Below, piece by piece: positions 1-7,887 of a stretch of DNA of 64,000 nt. The DNA is from Bradyrhizobium japonicum USDA 6 (lineage in GTDB: Bacteria; Pseudomonadota; Alphaproteobacteria; Rhizobiales; Xanthobacteraceae). The notes under the pieces are model-generated. The model worked only from the letters and a program-made list of their open reading frames with translations, had not been told where the DNA came from and did no database searches. The position numbers were made by a program, and so were the translations under genes. Every line of letters begins with the position of its first letter. Position 1 is the stretch's first letter. The stretch lies in NCBI RefSeq assembly GCF_000284375.1, contig NC_017249.1, forward strand, positions 4,504,001 through 4,568,000, written 5' to 3'.

Positions 1-318
1 TCGTCGTTCAACAACACGACCATCACCATCACCGACGCGCAGGGCAACACGATTGCCTGGTCCTCCGCCGGTACGATGGGCTTCAAGGGTTCGCGCAAGT
101 CGACCCCGTACGCCGCGCAGGTTGCCGCCGAGGACGTGTCGAAGAAGGCGCAGGAGCACGGCATGCGCACGCTGGAAGTTGAAGTCGCCGGTCCGGGTTC
201 GGGCCGCGAGTCGGCACTCCGTGCGCTCCAGGCCGCGGGCTTCACCGTCACCTCGATCCGCGACGTGACCACGATTCCGCACAACGGTTGCCGTCCCCGC
301 AAGCGTCGGCGCGTTTGA
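1..318 (+). CDS. rpsK: 30S ribosomal protein S11, C-terminal part (5' end outside window)
   Basis: The frame is open from base 1 and gives about 105 residues of S11, the small-subunit platform protein that contacts the 3' end of 16S rRNA and the mRNA exit path. Recognisable S11 blocks are [10 protein letters not shown] at the truncated start, [14 protein letters not shown], and the C-terminal [18 protein letters not shown]. The missing N-terminus (about 25 residues) lies before the window. The gene is followed by rpoA after a 110-base gap, the usual alphaproteobacterial order rpsM-rpsK-rpoA-rplQ. Certain. Confidence 0.98.
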
Positions 319-428
319 GACCAAGTCGCGGGCGCATCGGCGCCCGCGATGACTTTTTGCAAAGCCGCGGGAATGATCGCGGCCTTTCTCCAACGCCAGT
401 GTCTGCAACAGCAGTTTGACTGGCCTGT

Positions 429-1460
429 ATGGGTGAAACAGTGACGATCCAGAAAAATTGGCAAGAACTGATTCGACCGAACAAGCTCCAGGTCACGCCC
501 GGTAGCGATTCGAACCGTTTCGCGACCATCGTCGCCGAGCCGCTCGAGCGCGGCTTCGGCCAGACGCTCGGCAACGCGCTGCGCCGCATCCTGCTCTCCT
601 CGCTCCAGGGCGCGGCGGTGCAGTCGGTGCACATCGACGGCGTGCTGCACGAGTTCTCCTCGATCGCGGGCGTCCGTGAGGACGTCACCGACATCGTGCT
701 CAACATCAAGGACATCTCGATCAAGATGCAGGGCGAAGGCCCCAAGCGCATGGTCGTGAAGAAGCAGGGCCCGGGCGTCGTCACCGCCGGCGACATCCAG
801 ACCGTGGGCGACGTCGTCGTGCTCAACCCCGAGCTCCAGATCTGCACGCTCGACGAGGGCGCCGAGATCCGCATGGAGTTCACGGTCGCCACCGGCAAGG
901 GCTACGTGCCTGCCGAGCGCAACCGTCCCGAGGACGCGCCGATCGGCCTGATCCCGGTCGACAGCCTGTACTCGCCGGTCCGCAAGGTCTCCTACAAGGT
1001 CGAGAACACCCGCGAGGGCCAGATCCTCGACTACGACAAGCTGACCATGACGATCGAGACCAACGGCGCGATCTCGCCGGATGACTCCGTGGCTTACGCC
1101 GCGCGCATCCTGCAGGATCAGCTTAACGTGTTCGTCAACTTCGAAGAGCCGCGCAAGGAAGTCGCCCAGGAGATCATCCCGGACCTCGCCTTCAACCCGG
1201 CCTTCCTCAAGAAGGTGGACGAGCTCGAGCTGTCGGTGCGTTCGGCCAACTGCTTGAAGAACGACAACATCGTCTACATCGGCGATCTCGTGCAGAAGAG
1301 CGAAGCGGAAATGCTCCGCACCCCGAACTTCGGCCGCAAGTCGCTGAACGAGATCAAGGAAGTGCTGGCTCAGATGGGGCTGCATCTCGGCATGGAAGTG
1401 CCGGGCTGGCCGCCGGAGAACATCGACGAGCTCGCCAAGCGCTTCGAGGATCACTACTGA
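429..1460 (+). CDS. rpoA: DNA-directed RNA polymerase subunit alpha
   Basis: 343 residues, full length. The N-terminal dimerisation domain (about residues 20-235) carries the [13 protein letters not shown] helix that nucleates polymerase assembly. The C-terminal domain (about 255-325) has the helix-hairpin-helix [17 protein letters not shown] that binds UP elements and activators. The start is ATG at 429 ([11 protein letters not shown]). A GTG at 441 would remove four residues and cannot be excluded. It lies between rpsK and rplQ; a hairpin with a T-run follows directly, so part of the transcription may stop before rplQ. Confidence 0.98.
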   Translation: MGETVTIQKNWQELIRPNKLQVTPGSDSNRFATIVAEPLERGFGQTLGNALRRILLSSLQGAAVQSVHIDGVLHEFSSIAGVREDVTDIVLNIKDISIKMQGEGPKRMVVKKQGPGVVTAGDIQTVGDVVVLNPELQICTLDEGAEIRMEFTVATGKGYVPAERNRPEDAPIGLIPVDSLYSPVRKVSYKVENTREGQILDYDKLTMTIETNGAISPDDSVAYAARILQDQLNVFVNFEEPRKEVAQEIIPDLAFNPAFLKKVDELELSVRSANCLKNDNIVYIGDLVQKSEAEMLRTPNFGRKSLNEIKEVLAQMGLHLGMEVPGWPPENIDELAKRFEDHY

Positions 1461-1477
1461 TCCGACTTCATCGTCGT

Positions 1478-1504
1478 GGCCGGAGATATCCGGCCGCGAT
1501 TTTT
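1478..1504 (+). terminator. Hairpin with T-run between rpoA and rplQ
   Basis: GGCCGGA (1478-1484), loop GATA, TCCGGCC (1489-1495), then GCGA and five T. This has the shape of a weak intrinsic terminator or attenuator inside the operon. A 79-base leader separates it from the rplQ start. Confidence 0.5.
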
Positions 1505-1583
1505 AATGGGCGAACGCAGGCAGCCCACCTGAGCAACATGTCCGACGAACCGTCGCGGCAGTTTCAAACTAAGGAATAGTTAC

Positions 1584-2000
1584 ATGCGTCACGGCAAGGT
1601 TCATCGGAAGCTCAACCGCACGGCCGAGCATCGCCGCGCGATGTTCGCCAATATGTGCGCCGCGCTGATCAAGCACGAGCAGATCGTCACCACGCTGCCC
1701 AAGGCCAAGGAGCTCCGTCCGATCGTCGAGAAGCTCGTCACTCTCGGCAAGAAGGGCGGCCTGTCCATGCGTCGCCAGGCCATCTCCGAGATGCGCGACA
1801 AGGACCAGGTCAAGAAGCTGTTCGACGTGCTGGCACCCCGCTACAAGGACCGCCAGGGCGGCTACACCCGCATCATCAAGGCCGGCTTCCGCTACGGCGA
1901 CAACGCCGCGATGGCCGTGATCGAGTTCGTCGATCGCGACGTCGATGCCAAGGGCCAGGACTCCGGTCCGGTGCAGGAGAAGGAAGCCGAGGCGGCGTAA
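1584..2000 (+). CDS. rplQ: 50S ribosomal protein L17
   Basis: 138 residues. L17 lies near the peptide exit tunnel and bridges 23S rRNA domains. The N-terminus [20 protein letters not shown] and the block [15 protein letters not shown] are diagnostic. The last residues form the acidic tail common in alphaproteobacterial L17. The ATG at 1584 is preceded by AAGGAA at a good distance. It is the last gene of the ribosomal operon, closed by the strong terminator at 2025. Confidence 0.98.
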   Translation: MRHGKVHRKLNRTAEHRRAMFANMCAALIKHEQIVTTLPKAKELRPIVEKLVTLGKKGGLSMRRQAISEMRDKDQVKKLFDVLAPRYKDRQGGYTRIIKAGFRYGDNAAMAVIEFVDRDVDAKGQDSGPVQEKEAEAA

Positions 2001-2024
2001 GCCGGCCGGTACCTCAGTTTTCAG

Positions 2025-2053
2025 AAAGCGGCGCCCTTGGGCGCCGCTTTTTT
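2025..2053 (+). terminator. Rho-independent terminator of the ribosomal operon
   Basis: Perfect 12-bp inverted repeat AAAGCGGCGCCC (2025-2036) and GGGCGCCGCTTT (2039-2050) followed by a T-run, 25 bases after the rplQ stop. Confidence 0.92.
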
Positions 2054-2119
2054 GTATGGCGCGGCGATATCTCATGCCGCGCATCGTCTGGTGAACGCGA
2101 TTCCGGCCGGGGGCTGTCG

Positions 2120-2959
2120 ATGAGGATTGTGTTTGGGATCGCGCTGGCGCTGTTGATGTCGCCGGCCTCTGGCGAGACGCTGGTCGAACGCGGCGCTTAT
2201 CTCGTCAGCAGCGTGATGGTCTGCCACAACTGCCACACGCCGCGCGGGCCGCAGGGCCTCGATCTCTCGCGCGCGCTTTCGGGCGGCAACCAGGTTTTCG
2301 ATGAGCCTGCCTTCAAGGTCACCGGCTCCAACATCACGCCGGACAAGGACACCGGCATCGGCAACTGGAGCGATGCCGAGCTGAAGCGGTTTCTGGTCAG
2401 CGGTGACAGGCCGAACGGGACCAAGGTCGCGCCGATCATGCCGACCGCGTTCTACACGGTGCTCACGGCCCGGGATCTCGATGCGCTTACCGCCTACCTG
2501 CGCTCGGTACCCGCATTGCGCCACGAAACGCCGGCGCCGGAATACAGGATCGCGCTGAAGCCGGAAACGCCGACCTATTCCGGCAAGCGGGCGACCGAGG
2601 ATGAGCTCTCGGACAAGCTCGCGCGCGGCCGCTATCTCCTGACCATCGCCCATTGCCTGGAATGCCACACGCCGGAGGGCCCGTCCGCCGTGCATGATTT
2701 CGCCGGTGCCAGCGGCAAGGGTGGCCGGACATTCAAGGGACCGTGGGGCGAATCCATCTCCCCCAATATCACCGCGGATCCCGCGGCCGGCCTGGGCGGC
2801 TGGAGCGACGACGAAATCAAACGTGCGATTGCGCAAGGCATCGCGCGCGACGGCCACAAGCTCAAGCCGCCGATGGCCTATGCTGCGTACGCCAGCATGA
2901 CGGCCCAGGATCTCGATGCCATCGTCTCGTTTCTCAGGACGCTACCGCCGCGGCAATAG
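2120..2959 (+). CDS. Periplasmic diheme cytochrome c
   Basis: 279 residues from the ATG at 2120. Residues 1-18 are a Sec signal peptide (MRIVFGIALALLMSPASG). Two CXXCH haem-attachment sites are visible: CHNCH at residues 35-39 and CLECH at 179-183. Each is followed by the NITPDKDTGIG or NITADPAAGLG GWSDDE pattern of cytochrome subunits of membrane alcohol/aldehyde dehydrogenases. It should carry electrons in the periplasm. No catalytic dehydrogenase subunit lies next to it, so the partner is unknown. The frame is open further upstream through the rplQ terminator, but the signal peptide fixes the start here. Confidence 0.9.
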   Translation: MRIVFGIALALLMSPASGETLVERGAYLVSSVMVCHNCHTPRGPQGLDLSRALSGGNQVFDEPAFKVTGSNITPDKDTGIGNWSDAELKRFLVSGDRPNGTKVAPIMPTAFYTVLTARDLDALTAYLRSVPALRHETPAPEYRIALKPETPTYSGKRATEDELSDKLARGRYLLTIAHCLECHTPEGPSAVHDFAGASGKGGRTFKGPWGESISPNITADPAAGLGGWSDDEIKRAIAQGIARDGHKLKPPMAYAAYASMTAQDLDAIVSFLRTLPPRQ

Positions 2960-2964
2960 TGCCG

Positions 2965-3098
2965 CAGGGTGGGCAAGGGTGCGCTCTCCGCGCGCCGTGC
3001 CCGCCATTTCGCTTTCGACTCGTGTCGAAAAGGTGGGCACGCTTCCGGCTTCGCCCTTCGAGCTACGGCGGACAAGTCGCTTTGCCCCACCCTACGAT
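2965..3098. repeat. Dispersed inverted repeat, family A, copy 1
   Basis: Ends are CAGGGTGGGCAAGG on the left and CCCCACCCTACGA on the right, about 130 bases apart. The interior contains CTTCGAGCTACGGCGGACAAG, an internal motif shared with other copies at 4262, 21403 (degenerate), 23150, 23999 and 37720. It fills the gap after the cytochrome gene. Confidence 0.75.
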
Positions 3099-3169
3099 TT
3101 CGCAGTTGTGGCGATTGAAGCGGCGTGCGCTGCACACGATATCCGCTTCAGCAACAATGGAGATGCTTC

Positions 3170-3958
3170 ATGAAGATCGACCTTTCCGGAAAGACCGCCC
3201 TCGTGACCGGCTCCACCGCCGGCATCGGCCACGCCATCGCAAAAGGTCTCGCTGCGTCCGGCGCGAGCGTGATCATCAACGGTCGCGGCCAGGACAAGGT
3301 CGATACCGCCGTGCGCAAGCTGGAAGGGGCGGGCGTTAAGGTCCGCGGCATCGCCGCCGACGTCTCGACCGCAGCGGGCTGCAAGGCGCTCGTCTCGGCG
3401 CTGCCGGAGGTCGACATCCTCATCAACAACGCCGGCATCTTCGAGCCGAAAGACTTCTTCGAGATCCCTGACGAGGACTGGGGCCGCTTCTTCGAGGTCA
3501 ATGTGATGAGCGGCGTACGGCTGTCGCGCGCCTATATGAAGGGCATGCTCAAGCGCAACTGGGGCCGCATCGTCTTCATCTCATCGGAGTCCGGACTCAA
3601 CATTCCCGTCGAGATGATCCATTACGGCATGAGCAAGACGGCCCAGCTCTCGGTCGCCCGCGGCCTCGCGCAGCTCACCCGCGGCACCGGCGTCACCGTC
3701 AATTCCGTGCTGCCGGGTCCGACCATGTCGGAGGGCGTCGAGACCTTCGTGAAGGATCTCGCCAAGCAGAATGGGCAGTCGGTCGATGAGGCCGCCGCCA
3801 ATTTCGTCAAGCAGCACCGTCCGAGCTCACTGATCCAGCGCTTCGCCAGCGTCGACGAGATCGCCAACATGGTGGTCTATGTCGCGTCCAAGGAAGCGTC
3901 CGCGACCAACGGTGCGGCGCTGCGCGCGGAAGGCGGTATCGTCAATACGATCGCCTGA
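3170..3958 (+). CDS. SDR family NAD(P)-dependent oxidoreductase
   Basis: 262 residues from ATG 3170, preceded by GGAG. Classical short-chain dehydrogenase features: nucleotide-binding TGSTAGIG (residues 13-20), NNAG (86-89), Ser near 139, and Tyr152-x-x-x-Lys156 in HYGMSK. It should oxidise or reduce an alcohol/carbonyl with NAD(P); the substrate cannot be read from sequence. A DUF1330 gene begins 10 bases after its stop, suggesting one transcript. An in-frame extension upstream to 3125 falls in the repeat region and is not used. Confidence 0.92.
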   Translation: MKIDLSGKTALVTGSTAGIGHAIAKGLAASGASVIINGRGQDKVDTAVRKLEGAGVKVRGIAADVSTAAGCKALVSALPEVDILINNAGIFEPKDFFEIPDEDWGRFFEVNVMSGVRLSRAYMKGMLKRNWGRIVFISSESGLNIPVEMIHYGMSKTAQLSVARGLAQLTRGTGVTVNSVLPGPTMSEGVETFVKDLAKQNGQSVDEAAANFVKQHRPSSLIQRFASVDEIANMVVYVASKEASATNGAALRAEGGIVNTIA

Positions 3959-3968
3959 GACTGCGCAC

Positions 3969-4265
3969 GTGCCGGCCTATGTGATCTCCGAGGTCGAGGC
4001 GCGCGATCAAGCGGCGATGGAGGCCTATCGCTCGCTCGCCGCGCAGACTATCGCGCAATACGGCGACCGCTACCTCGTGCGCGGCGGTGCTGCCGAGGTG
4101 GTGGAGGGCGGCCCGCCGGCGAAGACCATCATCATCGTGGAGTTTCCCACGATGGCCCGCGCGCGCGAATGGTACGCGTCGGCGGAATATGCCGAGGCGT
4201 TGAAGCTGCGACAGACGGCGCTGGAGCGGCGGTTGATGTTCGTGGACGGCGTGCCGGAAACGTAG
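3969..4265 (+). CDS. DUF1330 family protein
   Basis: 98 residues from GTG 3969, which begins VPAYVISEVEARDQ, the usual DUF1330 opening strand. Further family signs are the GG after the second strand (YLVRGG) and PTMARAREWYASAEY. The fold is a small dimeric alpha-beta barrel of unknown function, often beside oxidoreductases. The GTG start follows the SDR stop by 10 bases. The stop codon TAG (4263-4265) is formed by the GTAGGG end of a family A repeat, so insertion of that repeat set the present C-terminus. Confidence 0.88.
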   Translation: MPAYVISEVEARDQAAMEAYRSLAAQTIAQYGDRYLVRGGAAEVVEGGPPAKTIIIVEFPTMARAREWYASAEYAEALKLRQTALERRLMFVDGVPET

Positions 4266-4357
4266 GGTGGGCAAAGCGACAGCGTGCCCACCACTTTGAT
4301 TGCGTATGTCGAGAAGATGGTGGGCACGGCGCACGTGCGCCGTTGCCCACCTTACGA
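4262..4357. repeat. Dispersed inverted repeat, family A, copy 2
   Basis: GTAGGGTGGGCAAAGCG at the left and CGTTGCCCACCTTACGA at the right. Between them lies an inner pair, GCGTGCCCACCA and TGGTGGGCACG. It separates the convergent DUF1330 and alcohol dehydrogenase genes. Confidence 0.8.
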
Positions 4358-4369
4358 AGCCGTAAATAC

Positions 4370-5383
4370 CTACCAGCCCTCCAGCACGATCTTGCCGCGC
4401 GACTTGCCGCTCTCGAGCAGCGCATGCGCGCGCTTGAGGTTGGCCGCGTTGATCGTGCCAAAGGTCTGGTCGAGCGTGGTGCGCAGCACGCCCTTGTCGA
4501 TGAGGTCGGAGACGTCGTTGAGCAGATGATGCTGCGCGATCATGTCGGGCGTCTGGAAAGACGAGCGCGTGAACATCGATTCCCAGTGTACCGAGATCGC
4601 CTTGCCCTTGAAGGTGCTCATGGCGAACTCCGGGGGATCGTCGATCAGGCCGAACCGACCCTGCGGCGCCATGAACTCGGCGATCGCCTTGTAGTGCTGG
4701 TCGGTGAAGGTAAGGCTGGCCACCAGCGCAACCGGCGGCAGCTTCAGCTTCTCGATCTGCTCCTTCATCGGCCTGCCGTGGTCGATCACTGCATGCGCGC
4801 CAAGATCGAGGCACCATTTTTGCGACTCCGGCCGCGTCGCCGTCGCAAGCACCGTCAATCCGGTGAGGCGGCGCGCAAGCTGGATCAGGATCGAGCCGAC
4901 ACCGCCGGCGCCGCCCGTGATCAGCAGCGTGCGCGGGTCGACGCTCTTGCCGGGCACCGCGCCGAGCCGGTCGAACAGCAGTTCCCAGGCGGTGATGGAG
5001 GTGAGGGGAAGGGCTGCGGCCTGCGCGAACGACAGGCTCTTCGGCTTGTTGCCGACGATGCGCTCGTCGACCAGGTGAAATTCGGAATTGGTGCCCTGGC
5101 GCAGGATCGAGCCGGCGTAAAACACCTCGTCGCCCGCCTTGAACAACGTGACGTCCGGACCCACGGCATCGACGACGCCGGCCGCATCATAGCCCAGGAT
5201 CTTCGTCTCACCCTCGGGCGGGGCGGCACGCTTGCGTACCTTGTAATCGACCGGGTTGGCCGAGATGGCCTTCACGGCGACGCGGATATCGCGCCCCTTG
5301 GGCTCGGGCTTTGCGGTCTCGAAATCGATCAGCGCGTCCTGATCCTCGATCGGAAGCGACTTTTTGTAGCCGACGGCCTTCAT
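4370..5383 (-). CDS. Zinc-binding-type alcohol dehydrogenase / quinone oxidoreductase (MDR family)
   Basis: 337 residues. A medium-chain dehydrogenase/reductase: GroES-like N-terminal domain with SANPVDYKVR (41-50) and GYDAAGVV (64-71), then a Rossmann domain with GGAGGVG (157-163). The classical zinc ligands are not evident, so it resembles the zeta-crystallin/quinone reductase branch that is named zinc-binding only by family. It is divergent from the HxlR regulator gene at 5517, a frequent arrangement where HxlR controls a reductase that detoxifies quinones or aldehydes. Confidence 0.92.
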   Translation of the reverse strand: MKAVGYKKSLPIEDQDALIDFETAKPEPKGRDIRVAVKAISANPVDYKVRKRAAPPEGETKILGYDAAGVVDAVGPDVTLFKAGDEVFYAGSILRQGTNSEFHLVDERIVGNKPKSLSFAQAAALPLTSITAWELLFDRLGAVPGKSVDPRTLLITGGAGGVGSILIQLARRLTGLTVLATATRPESQKWCLDLGAHAVIDHGRPMKEQIEKLKLPPVALVASLTFTDQHYKAIAEFMAPQGRFGLIDDPPEFAMSTFKGKAISVHWESMFTRSSFQTPDMIAQHHLLNDVSDLIDKGVLRTTLDQTFGTINAANLKRAHALLESGKSRGKIVLEGW

Positions 5384-5460
5384 GGCTTGTCTCCATCAAA
5401 TGGCGCGTAGCTTGTGATGTGCGCCTGGCCTGCTAACTGTCCCGCTAGCCCCGGTTTGGC

Positions 5461-5508
5461 AAGTACTGTAAATTCGGGGATATAGTCCCTGTTTGGATAC
5501 TATTGGGA
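5461..5508. promoter_or_regulatory. Possible HxlR operator between adh and hxlR
   Basis: The AT-richer patch between the divergent genes contains TACTGTA, then GGGATATAGTCCC (5477-5489, arms GGGA/TCCC), then GGATACTATTGGG. The repeated GGATA(T/C)-(A/T)-(G/A)T units are where a dimeric winged-helix regulator could bind. Inferred from position and pattern only. Confidence 0.35.
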
Positions 5509-5516
5509 AAACACGC

Positions 5517-5900
5517 ATGAAGCGGCGAGATTTTACCCGGCGTCCCGGCTGCTCGGTCGAGGCGACGCTGGACCTGATCGACGGCAAGTGGAAGGGCGTG
5601 ATCCTCTACCACCTCCAGGACGGCACCCAACGCTTCGGGGAACTGCGCCGCCGGATGCCCGGCATCACCCAGCGCATGCTGACAAAGCAGCTTCGCGCGC
5701 TGGAGGAGGACAAGCTCGTCATCCGCAAGGTCTATGCCGAGGTGCCGCCGCGCGTGGAGTATTGCCTCTCCGAACTCGGCGAGAGCCTGCGGCCGGTGAT
5801 CGACATCCTGAAGGCCTGGGGCGAGAGCCATCAGCAACGGCTGTCCTGCGCGCCGCTGCCCGAGGCGGAGCCGGTCAAGAAGCCGAAGCGCGCAGCGTAA
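5517..5900 (+). CDS. HxlR-family winged-helix transcriptional regulator
   Basis: 127 residues from ATG 5517; a TTG at 5493 would add eight residues. Family signature: RPGCSVEATLDLIDGKWKG near the start with a conserved Cys at residue 12, FGELRRRMPGITQRMLTKQLR for the recognition helix, and VEYCLSELGESL for the wing. Such proteins often sense quinones or aldehydes through the N-terminal Cys. It is divergent from the MDR reductase at 4370, its likely target. Confidence 0.93.
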   Translation: MKRRDFTRRPGCSVEATLDLIDGKWKGVILYHLQDGTQRFGELRRRMPGITQRMLTKQLRALEEDKLVIRKVYAEVPPRVEYCLSELGESLRPVIDILKAWGESHQQRLSCAPLPEAEPVKKPKRAA

Positions 5901-5903
5901 GTC

Positions 5904-5931
5904 TCCGGGAGCGGAAGGTGCCGCTCCCGGA
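5904..5931. terminator. Bidirectional hairpin between hxlR and porin genes
   Basis: TCCGGGAGCGG (5904-5914), six-base loop, CCGCTCCCGGA (5921-5931). It sits between two convergent genes. No long T-run follows. Confidence 0.6.
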
Positions 5932-5941
5932 AGAGATTGCG

Positions 5942-7573
5942 TCAGAACGCGAACTGCGTGCGCATCGCGATCGCATCGAACTTCGAGCCGACATCGGCGG
6001 TCGAGATCGGCGAAGCCTGTTTCGATACCGTGCCATGCAGGTAGTCCAGCATGAAGCGGACGTTGCCGTTGACGTACCAGTTGAGCGCGAGCGTGTAGAC
6101 GGTCTGACGTCCGCCGGCGATGCCAGCGGCGGTCGCGAGCTGATTGTTCAGATCCATGGTGGAGTAGCGGCCGGCAATCTCCCAGGCACCCCAGCCGCCG
6201 CCATCGAGCGAGAACGGATTGTTCGGCTTGACGCCGCCATAGGCGGCATTCGACGGATTGTACTTGCGTGATTCACCGGTCAAAACATAGGCCGCTTCCG
6301 CGTAGCCGCCCTGGAATTTCAGGCTTGGCGCACCGATCAGCGGCACGCTGGTATTCGCGTTGCGATCGATGTTGAACCAGTAGTATTCGCCCTGGAGATA
6401 CAACGATCCGTAGGTCGCTGCGGCTTCCACACCGTAAACCTGGGCGCCCGCGACATTGGCAATCGCACCGGTCGAGATCAGCGTCGTGGGATCGATGCGC
6501 AGCTCGGGACGATCGCTGAGCGTGAGCGTTTGCGTGTTCGCGATCAGATTGCGCGGCGGCTGGATCAGCCATTCCGCGTCGGCGCCGAGATGCACCGAAT
6601 AGCCATTACCGCTGACCGCCTGGCCCGCCACGCGGGCGATCGCGCCGTATTGCTCGCTGGTCCCGGGAGGTGAAACGCTCGAGGCCGAGTGAATGGCGCC
6701 CGTGGTGGGGCCAGTCACGTAAGCGCCGGCCCAGAACACGTCATTGTACCAGCGTGCGCCGATGGCAGAACGGAAGTCGCCAGCGGCGATGTTCTGCGCG
6801 ATCAAACCGACTGAGGCGCGCTCCATGAAGGGAATGTCGTTGGAGCTCATGGATTCGTCCAGGGTCCAGGCAAGGTCCATGACGCCGGCTTCGATCGACA
6901 GCTTGCCGCCGAACGGCTTCAGCCCTGTATAGCTCACCCAAGCGTTCTCGATGCCGGATGTGCCACCGCCGGGCAGGAAGCCGACAGGGGTAGCGCCAGC
7001 GGCGCCCGTGCCGCCAAATCCGTCCGACGAGCCGCCGAAATCATAGATCAGCGCGAAATTCCAGTCTTCGAGGAATTTGCCGACGACACCGATGCGCGCG
7101 CGGCGGATGTTCTCGCCGCTGTCGAGCTTCTGCGGCACGGTCGCCGCCGTGTTGGGACGATAGTTGTAGCCGCCGACGTCCCAGTGCACGCGGCTGGTGA
7201 TGGCGACGCAGTTCGCCCCGTCAGCGGTGCAGATGGTCGGCCGGTTGTTCGGCATGGTCACGACAGCACCGGAGACGGGTACTGGTCCCTTGAGCGGGAT
7301 CGCGGCGTTGGCGTTGGCGACGACGGCCTTCGCCTCCGAGCGCGCTTCGGCCTTCGCTTCGGCCTTGGCTTCAGCTTTTGTCTTCGCCGTCGCCGCCGTG
7401 TTGGCGGCGGTCTGACTCTGGAGCTTGTCGAGCTTCTGCTCGAGCATCTTCAACTGCTGCTTCAGGAGCGCGATCTCCTGGTCGCTGCTGCTTGCCGTTT
7501 GGGCCTGGGCTTGCGAGGCCGCCAGCACGCCGGCGAGACCAATCGCCGTGGCTGCTATTCTTGTCCTACTCAC
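5942..7573 (-). CDS. Outer-membrane porin, OprO/OprP (phosphate-selective porin) type
   Basis: 543 residues from a GTG at 7573 with GGAG upstream. Residues 1-25 are a signal peptide ending ASQAQAQ. Next comes a short coiled coil (LLKQQLKMLEQKLDKLQ) and an Ala/Lys/Glu repeat (KAEAKAEAKAEARSEAKA), then a 16-strand-type barrel. Barrel signs are RRARIGVVGKFLEDWNFALIYDFG, AWEIAGRYSTMDLN and a terminal Phe (MRTQFAF), the beta-barrel assembly signal. The coiled coil likely spans the periplasm toward peptidoglycan. Substrate is not predictable, and phosphate selectivity is a family name only. Confidence 0.9.
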   Translation of the reverse strand: MSRTRIAATAIGLAGVLAASQAQAQTASSSDQEIALLKQQLKMLEQKLDKLQSQTAANTAATAKTKAEAKAEAKAEARSEAKAVVANANAAIPLKGPVPVSGAVVTMPNNRPTICTADGANCVAITSRVHWDVGGYNYRPNTAATVPQKLDSGENIRRARIGVVGKFLEDWNFALIYDFGGSSDGFGGTGAAGATPVGFLPGGGTSGIENAWVSYTGLKPFGGKLSIEAGVMDLAWTLDESMSSNDIPFMERASVGLIAQNIAAGDFRSAIGARWYNDVFWAGAYVTGPTTGAIHSASSVSPPGTSEQYGAIARVAGQAVSGNGYSVHLGADAEWLIQPPRNLIANTQTLTLSDRPELRIDPTTLISTGAIANVAGAQVYGVEAAATYGSLYLQGEYYWFNIDRNANTSVPLIGAPSLKFQGGYAEAAYVLTGESRKYNPSNAAYGGVKPNNPFSLDGGGWGAWEIAGRYSTMDLNNQLATAAGIAGGRQTVYTLALNWYVNGNVRFMLDYLHGTVSKQASPISTADVGSKFDAIAMRTQFAF

Positions 7574-7887
7574 ATCATGACTCCATCGTTTGACGAACTT
7601 CCCCAAGTCGTAACGGGAGAGCCTAGGTATGAACGATGACTGCCCCGCGACGCTGCGCCCGGTTGCGCGGTTCCCACTGATGCCAATTCGCTGCAACCGA
7701 ATCCGCTCGGCACTACAATGCTGGATGACACGCATCATGCCAATCCACCGCCCAGGTAAATTGTCATTTCGCAGGCAGGACTTGCAGGCGGGACACACCG
7801 GAAAGGGGGGCTGAATAATGCCGCCTGGCGCCCTTCTATTGGCGGGCGAACGCGCCTATATTCCGGCGTCTTTTCCGAGAGGTAGGA
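7574..7887. other. Intergenic region between divergent porin and htrA genes
   Basis: 314 bases holding the promoters of the porin (leftward) and the protease gene (rightward). The frame of the porin stays open here without a plausible signal peptide. No repeat or clear operator was recognised. Confidence 0.6.
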
